From assembly GCA_024640925.1 (NCBI GenBank), contig JAHEEB010000343.1:1-5667 (forward strand): DNA of 5,667 nucleotides. The letters are read 5' to 3'. Position 1 is the stretch's first letter. Every line of letters starts with the position of its first letter. This DNA is from Bacteroidota bacterium. GTDB taxonomy: Bacteria > Bacteroidota > Bacteroidia > Bacteroidales > UBA10428. Shown here piece after piece: positions 1 through 5,667 of the stretch. The notes beneath the pieces are model-generated. The model worked only from the letters and a program-made list of their open reading frames with translations. It had not been told where the DNA came from and did no database searches. The position numbers and the translations under genes were made by a program.

Positions 1-1539
1 TCTTCATTATTCCCTAAATCAAGAATATTCGGTAAGTATCATTTGGGTTTTCTTGATAATGATAAAACACATTCTGTTGATATTCTTGCCGGGGCTTTTA
101 TGCTTCTGAGAAAAAGTCTTCTCGATGAAATTGGCCTTCTAGATGAAACATTCTTTATGTATGGCGAAGACATTGATTTGTCGTACCGAATAATAAAAGC
201 CGGGTATAAAAATTATTATTTTTCCGACACAACAATTATCCATTATAAGGGCGAAAGTACAAAGAAAGGTACCATAAACTATGTAATGGTTTTTTACAAA
301 GCCATGATCATTTTTGCCAAAAAACATTTTTCAGCCAAGAATGCATGGTTGTATTCCATTTTAATAAATATTGCAATTTATTTCCGAGCTGGGTTGGGAA
401 TATTTCGAAGAATTGGTACCCGGTTATTTATACCCATATCAGATTTCTTATTGATATATCTAGGTTTTTATTTTTTAGTTCCAAATTGGAGTTTTTACAC
501 TTTTGGAATAAGGAATTATTACCCTCCTGAGTTTTATCGTTTTGTTGTACCTGTTTATATCGTCTCATGGATGTTTTTTCTTTTCCTTACTGGAGGGTAT
601 GATAAAAGGCTTATTACTAATTCGTTAATAAAAGGTGTGTTTTTTGGCACTCTTTCATTGCTCATTGTATATGCACTCTTGCCCGAAGGATTTAGGTTTT
701 CCAGAGCACTTCTGATTATGGGCAGCATCTGGGCACTTATTGTCGTTTTTCTGGTAAGGGTTCTTGCCATTTTAATCTTTCGAAAGAATTATCAGTTCAA
801 TGTTATACCTGCTAAAAAGAAAATAGTAATTGTTGGTTCAGAAGTCGAGGCAAACAGGGTGATTTCTATATTAAATGATTCACAGGTATCATACGAATAT
901 TCCGGAAGAGTGAACGTGGATGAAAGGGATATTTCTGGTGAAATAATTGGCAACCTTTCACAGATAGAGGAAATTATTAAAATTAATAAGATCGATGAAT
1001 TGGTTTTTTGTTCACAGGATATCTCAGCCAATGAAATCATCGGAATCATGTTATCAATAAAAAATTTTTCTGCAGATTATAAAATTGCTCCTCCCGAAAG
1101 TATTTCCATTATTGGGAGTAATTCAATTAACACGGCTGGTGATTTATATGTTATCGACATCAATTCTTTAAACAAACCGATTAATAAAAGGAAAAAAAGG
1201 ATGTTTGATATTGTTTTTGGCATAATACTCTTACTATTAAGTCCGGTTGTTATCTTCTTTATTGAAGAGAAAAGGGGATTTATTAAAAACTGTATAATGG
1301 TTTTATTTGGAAAATATTCATGGGTAGGGGTAGAATTAAATAAACAATTTAACCATTTGCATGGTGAAATCAGACTTGGTGTCTTAACCCCTGCCGATGG
1401 ATTGAAAAGGAATTTTATTAATTCGGAAGTAATTCACAGAACCAGTATATTATATGCCAAAGATTATAAGGTTTATAACGACATTGTAATTACCTTAAGA
1501 GGGCTTCGATTACTTGGAAGAAGCAATAAAAAGAAATAG
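1..1539 (+). CDS. GT2 family glycosyltransferase fused to a degenerate polyprenyl-phosphate sugar transferase-like module (5' partial)
   Basis: The frame is open from base 1, so the start lies upstream; a TTG at 43 is internal. 512 codons are visible (numbered from base 1). Residues 26-86 are the acceptor half of a GT2 domain: the VDILAGAFML stretch, GEDIDLSYR at 55-63 (the ED motif supplying the likely catalytic base) and HYKGES at 81-86, as in rhamnosyltransferase-like GT2 enzymes. The nucleotide-sugar-binding half is off-window. About five hydrophobic helices follow (roughly 117-137, 142-160, 181-197, 210-227, 236-260). Next comes a Rossmann-like segment (273-367, beginning KKKIVIVGSEVEA), as in the CoA-binding-like domain of polyprenyl-phosphate hexose-1-phosphate transferases. 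Residues 399-421 (KRMFDI... LLLLSPVV) match the membrane helix of that family, but the usual GP-x-x-Y-x-Q-x-R-x-G catalytic stretch is absent; the chain jumps to SWVGVE (440-445) and a family-like C-terminus. Inferred role: sugar addition to a lipid-linked surface glycan at the inner membrane. Sugar and product are unknown. The GT2 call is strong; the degenerate-transferase call is good. Confidence 0.88.
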   Translation, partial: SSLFPKSRIFGKYHLGFLDNDKTHSVDILAGAFMLLRKSLLDEIGLLDETFFMYGEDIDLSYRIIKAGYKNYYFSDTTIIHYKGESTKKGTINYVMVFYKAMIIFAKKHFSAKNAWLYSILINIAIYFRAGLGIFRRIGTRLFIPISDFLLIYLGFYFLVPNWSFYTFGIRNYYPPEFYRFVVPVYIVSWMFFLFLTGGYDKRLITNSLIKGVFFGTLSLLIVYALLPEGFRFSRALLIMGSIWALIVVFLVRVLAILIFRKNYQFNVIPAKKKIVIVGSEVEANRVISILNDSQVSYEYSGRVNVDERDISGEIIGNLSQIEEIIKINKIDELVFCSQDISANEIIGIMLSIKNFSADYKIAPPESISIIGSNSINTAGDLYVIDINSLNKPINKRKKRMFDIVFGIILLLLSPVVIFFIEEKRGFIKNCIMVLFGKYSWVGVELNKQFNHLHGEIRLGVLTPADGLKRNFINSEVIHRTSILYAKDYKVYNDIVITLRGLRLLGRSNKKK

Positions 1540-1553
1540 AAGGAAAAGAGACA

Positions 1554-1567
1554 AACATCGAGATGTT
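1554..1567. repeat. Short perfect palindrome downstream of the glycosyltransferase stop
   Basis: AACATC-GA-GATGTT is a perfect inverted repeat starting 15 bases after the stop codon. As RNA it could form only a weak 5-bp, AU-rich stem with a 4-base loop, and no T-run follows it directly. It may be a feeble transcription end signal, a protein-binding site or chance; it is listed only because it is exact. Confidence 0.25.
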
Positions 1568-1682
1568 ATTCTATCTCGGATATTGTCATCAGGATAGTAT
1601 TATGTTATATTCACGAATAATTTAGTCCTCAGGAAATATAGGTTTAGTCAAATATTGTAATGTATTTGTTATTTCTATACAC

Positions 1683-1722
1683 ACAAATGTCTTACAGATA
1701 TTTTTTTTATTTTTACATTTGT
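1683..1722. repeat. Separated inverted repeat flanking the start of the PorE-like operon
   Basis: ACAAATGT at 1683-1690 is the exact reverse complement of ACATTTGT at 1715-1722, with 24 bases between the arms. The right arm covers seven of the eight bases of the candidate -7 promoter box. The arrangement could be an operator with two half-sites or a weak hairpin. An 8-base match in such AT-rich sequence can also arise by chance. Confidence 0.3.
1714..1721 (+). promoter_or_regulatory. Candidate Bacteroidota -7 promoter box (TACATTTG)
   Basis: TACATTTG fits the Bacteroidota sigma-ABfr -7 consensus TAnnTTTG exactly and lies 23 bases before the ATG at 1745, which would give a leader of under 20 nt. 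The expected -33 TTG element is poor: at the right spacing (19 bases upstream) there is only CTTA at 1691-1694. The call is plausible from the -7 match and position but is not proven. Confidence 0.45.
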
Positions 1723-1744
1723 TAAAAACCAACCTTTTTATTTG

Positions 1745-4700
1745 ATGAAAAAAAATTTTCTTGTCTCGCTGTTTTTTACAATAGCTTTATTTTTATTTTC
1801 GAAAGTTTGTGCGCAGGAAAATATTAATTCCCGCGAAATCTTTGTGGAAGCGGAATCCTATTTTTTATTTGAAGAATACAAAGATGCCCTGCCGCTTTAT
1901 CAGAAGATTATACTGGCTGAACCAGATAATTATAATGTATTGTATAAAATTGGCATATGTTACCTAAACGATCCATACCAGGAAGAAAAGTCAATAAAGT
2001 ATCTTTCCGAAGCATCAAAACATATCACAGATAACTACAAGACAAATAGTTACAAAGAAAAGCTTGCTCCACCTGAAGCTAATTTTTATTTAGGACAAGC
2101 CTTCAGGATTTCAGGGCAACTTGACAAAGCCATAGAATCATTTACCACTTTCAAACAAAATGTTAACCAGGATTTGTTTGATATAGATGTTGTTAACGAT
2201 GAAATTGCATCTTGCGAGAAAGCTAAAAAAATGAAAAGTGATCCTGTATATTTCCACAAGGATAATATAGGAAGTAAAATAAATTCACGATTTGCTGATG
2301 ATAATCCTGTTCTTTCTGGCGATGGTAAGACATTTGTTTTTAATCGATCTTTACAGTTTTACGACGCGGTTTTTATCTCAACCAAAGACAAATCAGGTAA
2401 TTGGTCTGACCCTGTAAATCTTACACCCGATTTAGGTCTGGATGGAAGTTCATATGTGACAGGTATTTCATTTAATGGCGACGAAATTTTTGTATACAGG
2501 AGCGATAACTACGATGGCAACTTGTATTCAAGTAAACTATCAAACGGAAAGTGGCAAAAACTGAACAAACTTAATGACCAAATCAATACGAGATATTGGG
2601 AATCAAGAGCTTCGACATCTCCTGACGGAAAATTTCTTTATTTCACATCAAATAGAGAAGGAGGGTATGGAGGATTAGATATTTATAAAGCTCCAAGAAT
2701 ATCTGGAAATCAATGGGGAACACCAGTAAATTTAGGCCCCGTTGTTAATTCACCATATAACGAAGACGCTCCGATTATTTCGCCCGATGGCACAAAACTT
2801 TTCTTTACATCCCTTGGTCACAGAGGAATGGGAGGGTATGACTTATTTGTGTCTGAGAAGTTAGCAGATGGTACTTGGGCAAAACCAGTGAATATGGGAT
2901 ATCCGGTTAATACAACCGATGATGATTTATCCTTTTGCCCTGTAGCTTTTAATAATAATGCAACTGGGATATATTCTTCATACGATCCGAAATCAACAAC
3001 CGGATTAAAAGATATTTATTGGGTTCAGGTATATAATCAAGCTCTTCCCCGATCATTTACTTTAAAAGGCAAGGTTAATACACCATCTCCCGATTTGCTG
3101 AAAAACAGCAACATAAAAATTTCGCTTGTTGATAATAATACCGGTAAGATTGTTCAGCAGGTTTCTACTGATGAGAGCGGTAATTTCACTCTTAAACCAA
3201 CGCAGGGAAGTTACCAGTTGCTGGTTGAGGGCGATGGAATAAAACCCGTCAGTATTCCAGTAGAACTTTCTCTTACACAAGAAAACTCTTTAGTAGAGTT
3301 GCCAGTAATTAACACACAATCTGCATCTAAGGATCAGGAATCTCAGGTTATTCCAATATCTCAACTCCCTAAACTTGAAATTCCCGGCGGTAATTATATT
3401 ATGGCCGATACTTCTCCGGTTACAATTAATTTACTTGTCGATAAGGGAAGTAATTTATCTATTGAGAATTATTATGGAGGGGAACTTAAAAGCAAAGAGG
3501 AATATCTAGTCTCAAAAGAAAAATTTGCTTATGTTTTTGCACCTCAACCTGGCGAGAATAGAATTCTTTTTACCGTTCGTGATAAAAATGGAAATACCAA
3601 CCAAAAAGAGGTTACGGTCTATTATAAACCAAAACACGAAGAACCGGTAGCATCAGTGGAACCTAAAAAAGTAGTCACTTCATTATCCGATGCGGCACAA
3701 ATTGCCAAGGGTAAGCTCAAAGATTATTTGCTTTCGCTCGATACTCTCAGCTATGATACATACCTCGATTTGTATAACATGTTGCTAAAAAATGCAGCAG
3801 CAAATGGTTATACACAGCAGGATATAAATGATTTATTTGCAATTTTACTTACCCAGCGTACAAAAAATGATTTCCTTTATTATGCTAAAAAGGTTGATAA
3901 GCTTGAACCGGTATGCTCAAATGATTCCATTATTCAATCATCAAATATTCCTCTGGCAATTGTTCAAAAGAACAAAATTGTATCTCCAGATGAGAAAACC
4001 ACAATTAATTTAGGATTGATTGATGTTGTTCCGTTTAGCGGCAAGACGCCCAAAGAATTATCCTATATTTTATCTTTTGTTGACAAACCTTACACTGGAC
4101 CAACAGATATTTCTCTTACAGCGAGTGAGCCAAAACTGGAATACCTTATTAAGGATGTTGGAGATACCAATGCTTCAACATCAATTGAACTTTCTTCTAC
4201 AACTCAGGAACTCGATCAGTTTTACAACAATCTGTTAATGAGTACGGATAATGAATTTAAAAAGGTTTTACACAGCATAAATTTTGATTCAGTTGGTATC
4301 CATAATTCCATCGATTTAGTTAAACATTTGTTTAAACTATCAATGGATGGAAAAATCTCCGTTGAAAACCTTATCCGTAATCTTGAAAAAGCTCGTCAGG
4401 AAGAAAGAATGAACCTTAATATATTTAAGGATGCCCTGGCTGTTGCTGCAACGGGAGGACTTAAACTTAAGATCCAGGAAATTAGTATAGACAATGATAA
4501 TATCTATCGGTTTACTGACATAATAGAACTGTTGCTTAGAAATTCACAGACAAGTGGTTATGGCAGAACAGAAGTTTATGACTTGTTGTTGGATATGATT
4601 GGAATTAAAAATGCTGAGGATTTTGCAAACGAAATGCAAAAATACGCCAGAGGCGATTTGAAAAAGATTCTTGGAGAGACCAATAAAAAACAATTCTCAA

Positions 4701-4966
4701 CACCATTGGAGCTCATTCAATACCTGCTTTCTCAAACCGAGAATTTTGATTATACCGATTCCGACATTAACAACTTGCTATTAAGGATGTTGTTGGAAAA
4801 AGGCTTAGGCGAATGGCAAAACCTGGATAAATCAGCTGGTGGAGGATTTTTTAAGAATCATCAATTGCTTGCATATATTATTCTTGCTAATATTCTTCTC
4901 ATACTGTTATTGATATTCTTATGGCGACGAAAAAAGAAAAAGCAACAGCAACAGAAACAAGAATGA
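1745..4966 (+). CDS. PorE-like exported TPR / PD40-propeller / CRD protein with novel helical repeats and a C-terminal membrane anchor
   Basis: 1073 aa from ATG 1745, preferred over the adjacent in-frame TTG at 1742 because it gives a standard signal peptide (MKKN, hydrophobic core, cleavage after VCA at residue 23; no lipobox at Cys22). Domains: TPR repeats 32-138; PD40 beta-propeller 182-430 with at least five blades, including SPDG turns at 292-295 and 346-349 and GGYGGLDIY at 306-314; a carboxypeptidase-regulatory-like beta-sandwich 437-510; a probable Ig-like sandwich 554-629; helical repeats 656-1024; a Gly-rich linker; a transmembrane helix 1041-1060; then RRKKKK and a Gln-rich tail. 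PorE of type IX secretion shares the TPR-propeller-CRD order but ends in an OmpA-like peptidoglycan-binding domain, which is absent here. The predicted topology is periplasmic with a cytoplasmic basic tail, so anchored in the inner membrane. Inferred role: scaffold of an envelope complex, possibly related to secretion or gliding. The architecture is clear; the function is uncertain. Confidence 0.9.
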   Translation: MKKNFLVSLFFTIALFLFSKVCAQENINSREIFVEAESYFLFEEYKDALPLYQKIILAEPDNYNVLYKIGICYLNDPYQEEKSIKYLSEASKHITDNYKTNSYKEKLAPPEANFYLGQAFRISGQLDKAIESFTTFKQNVNQDLFDIDVVNDEIASCEKAKKMKSDPVYFHKDNIGSKINSRFADDNPVLSGDGKTFVFNRSLQFYDAVFISTKDKSGNWSDPVNLTPDLGLDGSSYVTGISFNGDEIFVYRSDNYDGNLYSSKLSNGKWQKLNKLNDQINTRYWESRASTSPDGKFLYFTSNREGGYGGLDIYKAPRISGNQWGTPVNLGPVVNSPYNEDAPIISPDGTKLFFTSLGHRGMGGYDLFVSEKLADGTWAKPVNMGYPVNTTDDDLSFCPVAFNNNATGIYSSYDPKSTTGLKDIYWVQVYNQALPRSFTLKGKVNTPSPDLLKNSNIKISLVDNNTGKIVQQVSTDESGNFTLKPTQGSYQLLVEGDGIKPVSIPVELSLTQENSLVELPVINTQSASKDQESQVIPISQLPKLEIPGGNYIMADTSPVTINLLVDKGSNLSIENYYGGELKSKEEYLVSKEKFAYVFAPQPGENRILFTVRDKNGNTNQKEVTVYYKPKHEEPVASVEPKKVVTSLSDAAQIAKGKLKDYLLSLDTLSYDTYLDLYNMLLKNAAANGYTQQDINDLFAILLTQRTKNDFLYYAKKVDKLEPVCSNDSIIQSSNIPLAIVQKNKIVSPDEKTTINLGLIDVVPFSGKTPKELSYILSFVDKPYTGPTDISLTASEPKLEYLIKDVGDTNASTSIELSSTTQELDQFYNNLLMSTDNEFKKVLHSINFDSVGIHNSIDLVKHLFKLSMDGKISVENLIRNLEKARQEERMNLNIFKDALAVAATGGLKLKIQEISIDNDNIYRFTDIIELLLRNSQTSGYGRTEVYDLLLDMIGIKNAEDFANEMQKYARGDLKKILGETNKKQFSTPLELIQYLLSQTENFDYTDSDINNLLLRMLLEKGLGEWQNLDKSAGGGFFKNHQLLAYIILANILLILLLIFLWRRKKKKQQQQKQE
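3710..4816 (+). repeat. Four copies of a ~66-residue alpha-helical protein repeat
   Basis: Within the large protein, residues 656-721 (bases 3710-3907), 836-904 (4250-4456), 905-970 (4457-4654) and 971-1024 (4655-4816, shortened) align to one pattern. Each has an LK-x-x-(L/I) start, a (D/E)-(L/I)-(I/V)-x-x-L-(L/F) helix, a short turn often containing GY, and a (D/E)-(I/V)-x-x-L-(L/I) helix. In copies 1-3 a further amphipathic helix leads into a short gap or the next copy. Examples of the second helix are LDLYNMLL, IDLVKHLF, TDIIELLL and LELIQYLL; of the third, QQDINDLF, SVENLIRN, TEVYDLLL and DSDINNLL. Copies 2-4 are contiguous. A 114-residue insert (722-835) separates copy 1. The similarity is at protein level only, so the repeats are old. 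I do not recognise the family. Confidence 0.7.
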
Positions 4967-4967
4967 T

Positions 4968-5667
4968 ATGAAACAAAAAGCCAACCTTAAGATCCTGCTT
5001 TTTTGTATTTCTTTTTGTCTGTTATCATTTAACGTAACGGCTCAAATTTGGCTTGAAGACGAAGCTATTTATAACGAAGCAGAAGATTTTATGGTTGGAG
5101 AAGAATATGAAGAAGCTTTACCTTTGTATCAACTACTTGAGAAAAAGGGAATTTCTAATTCAAATATAAGTTATAAAATCGGTGCATGTTTTCTGAATAT
5201 CCTGGGGCAAAAGAGCAGGGCTATTCCTTATCTTGTATCGGCAAGTGAAAATGTTAGCCGGCAATTTACGGGTGATTTTAATGAAAAAAACGCACCTCTT
5301 CGGGCATATTTATTATTAGGTAAAGCTTATCGGATTAATTACGAATTTAATAAAGCCATTCAGTCCTTTGAGAAATTCAAGGAATTAAATGAAGGAACTG
5401 ATTTTGAAAAACTGGCTGATTTTGAGATAAAATGCTGTTTGGTTGCTAAAACAATGATAGCAAACCCTTCAGGTTCTGTCACTGAATTAATTGCCGACCA
5501 AAGCGAATTTTCATTATATAACCCTGTCTGTATTTCTCCGTCGGACATTTATTTTATGGAGAAACGAAAATTTTATGATGCCATAAATCAGTCTTCTGTT
5601 TTTGAGGGAGCGGTTCAAACCCCTGAAAATATTACCCCTATTATTGGATCCGATGGTGATTATATAC
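4968..5667 (+). CDS. Exported TPR / PD40 protein, tandem paralogue of the upstream gene (3' partial)
   Basis: ATG 4968 lies one base after the preceding TGA (4964-4966), and the frame stays open to the window end: 233 full codons plus one base. The N-terminus is a signal peptide (MKQKANLKILLFCISF..., cleavage after VTA at residue 25, no lipobox). TPR-type helices span about 36-140. The first PD40 blade begins near residue 181 (YNPVCISPSDIYFMEK). By eye, residues 38-139 match residues 36-138 of the upstream protein at about 43 of 102 positions, including EEY-x-x-ALPLYQ, YKIG-x-C and KAI-x-SF. The first blade also aligns (NPV, FYDA). No Shine-Dalgarno is visible, so translation is probably coupled to the upstream gene. 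Inferred role: an envelope partner of that protein. The C-terminal half, which would show whether it has an OmpA-like domain, helical repeats or a membrane anchor, is outside the window. Confidence 0.88.
   Translation, partial: MKQKANLKILLFCISFCLLSFNVTAQIWLEDEAIYNEAEDFMVGEEYEEALPLYQLLEKKGISNSNISYKIGACFLNILGQKSRAIPYLVSASENVSRQFTGDFNEKNAPLRAYLLLGKAYRINYEFNKAIQSFEKFKELNEGTDFEKLADFEIKCCLVAKTMIANPSGSVTELIADQSEFSLYNPVCISPSDIYFMEKRKFYDAINQSSVFEGAVQTPENITPIIGSDGDYI

Larger units (their letters stand above)
1540..1744. other. AT-rich intergenic region between the glycosyltransferase and the PorE-like pair
   Basis: This 205-bp gap contains no convincing ORF, tRNA or strong Rho-independent terminator. 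It holds a short palindrome just after the first stop codon, a T-rich run at about 1700-1714, and a promoter-like box with an inverted repeat close to the next gene. The gap length and the promoter-like box suggest that the downstream pair is transcribed separately from the glycosyltransferase, though read-through cannot be excluded. Confidence 0.6.

Noticed and set aside
139..1049. Several small ORFs on both strands inside the glycosyltransferase gene
   Set aside because: They are shadows of a long coding frame with clear family motifs; their translations show no recognisable domain or start context.
1192..1335. Frameshift explaining the missing sugar-transferase core
   Set aside because: The same frame carries family-like sequence on both sides of the gap without stops, so an in-frame loss is the better explanation.
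1571..1597. CTATC...GATAG stem as a terminator
   Set aside because: It has only five pairs with a loop of 17 bases and no following T-run; too weak to call.
1742..1744. TTG as start codon of the large protein
   Set aside because: The ATG immediately after it gives a normal signal peptide start, and ATG is far commoner.
1805..1816. Lipoprotein signal at Cys22 of the large protein
   Set aside because: The residues before the cysteine (SKV) do not form a lipobox; a signal peptidase I site after VCA fits better.
3062..4238. Small ORFs of 61-72 codons inside the large PorE-like gene
   Set aside because: They overlap a continuous 1073-codon frame with clear domains and repeats, and are what chance gives in AT-rich coding sequence.
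4835..4963. C-terminal sorting signal (LPXTG/PEP-CTERM-like) or type IX sorting domain
   Set aside because: The helix plus basic tail superficially resembles a sortase-type signal, but no LPXTG or PEP motif precedes it and there is no beta-rich type IX C-terminal domain; a plain membrane anchor is simpler.
5360..5548. Minus-strand ORF of 62 codons
   Set aside because: It lies opposite the third gene, whose signal peptide, TPR region and paralogy make the plus strand the coding one.

Overview
The window looks like a chromosomal segment from a Bacteroidota member, probably a Bacteroidales/Marinilabiliales-type lineage. The sequence is clearly AT-rich and none of the three genes has a convincing Shine-Dalgarno sequence. 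The one promoter-like element fits the Bacteroidota -7 consensus TAnnTTTG. The protein architectures are also typical of that phylum: a TPR plus PD40 propeller plus carboxypeptidase-regulatory-like domain, and a GT2 glycosyltransferase fused to a sugar-transferase-like tail. The assignment rests on these features, not on a database search.

There are three plus-strand genes. (1) Positions 1-1539 hold the 3' part of a membrane glycosyltransferase. It has the acceptor-side half of a GT2 domain, about five membrane helices, a nucleotide-binding-like fold and a shortened polyprenyl-phosphate sugar-1-phosphate transferase module that seems to have lost its catalytic core. (2) After a 205-bp AT-rich intergenic region with a candidate promoter comes a large exported protein (1745-4966, 1073 aa). 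Its front half resembles the type IX secretion accessory protein PorE (TPR, PD40 propeller, CRD-like beta-sandwich). Instead of an OmpA-like peptidoglycan-binding domain it ends in a second beta-sandwich, four copies of a roughly 66-residue helical repeat, one transmembrane helix and a Lys/Gln-rich tail. (3) One base after its stop, a second exported TPR/PD40 protein starts at 4968 and runs off the window. It is a tandem paralogue of gene 2, with about 43 of 102 residues identical by eye in the TPR region.

Genes 2 and 3 are almost certainly co-transcribed and probably translationally coupled, which suggests partners in one envelope complex. Gene 1 probably belongs to a polysaccharide or LPS locus to the left. 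A link between it and the PorE-like pair is possible, because type IX secretion cargo is anchored to LPS in this phylum, but nothing here proves it. The most interesting features are the undescribed-looking helical repeat with its inner-membrane anchor and the apparently dead sugar-transferase tail.
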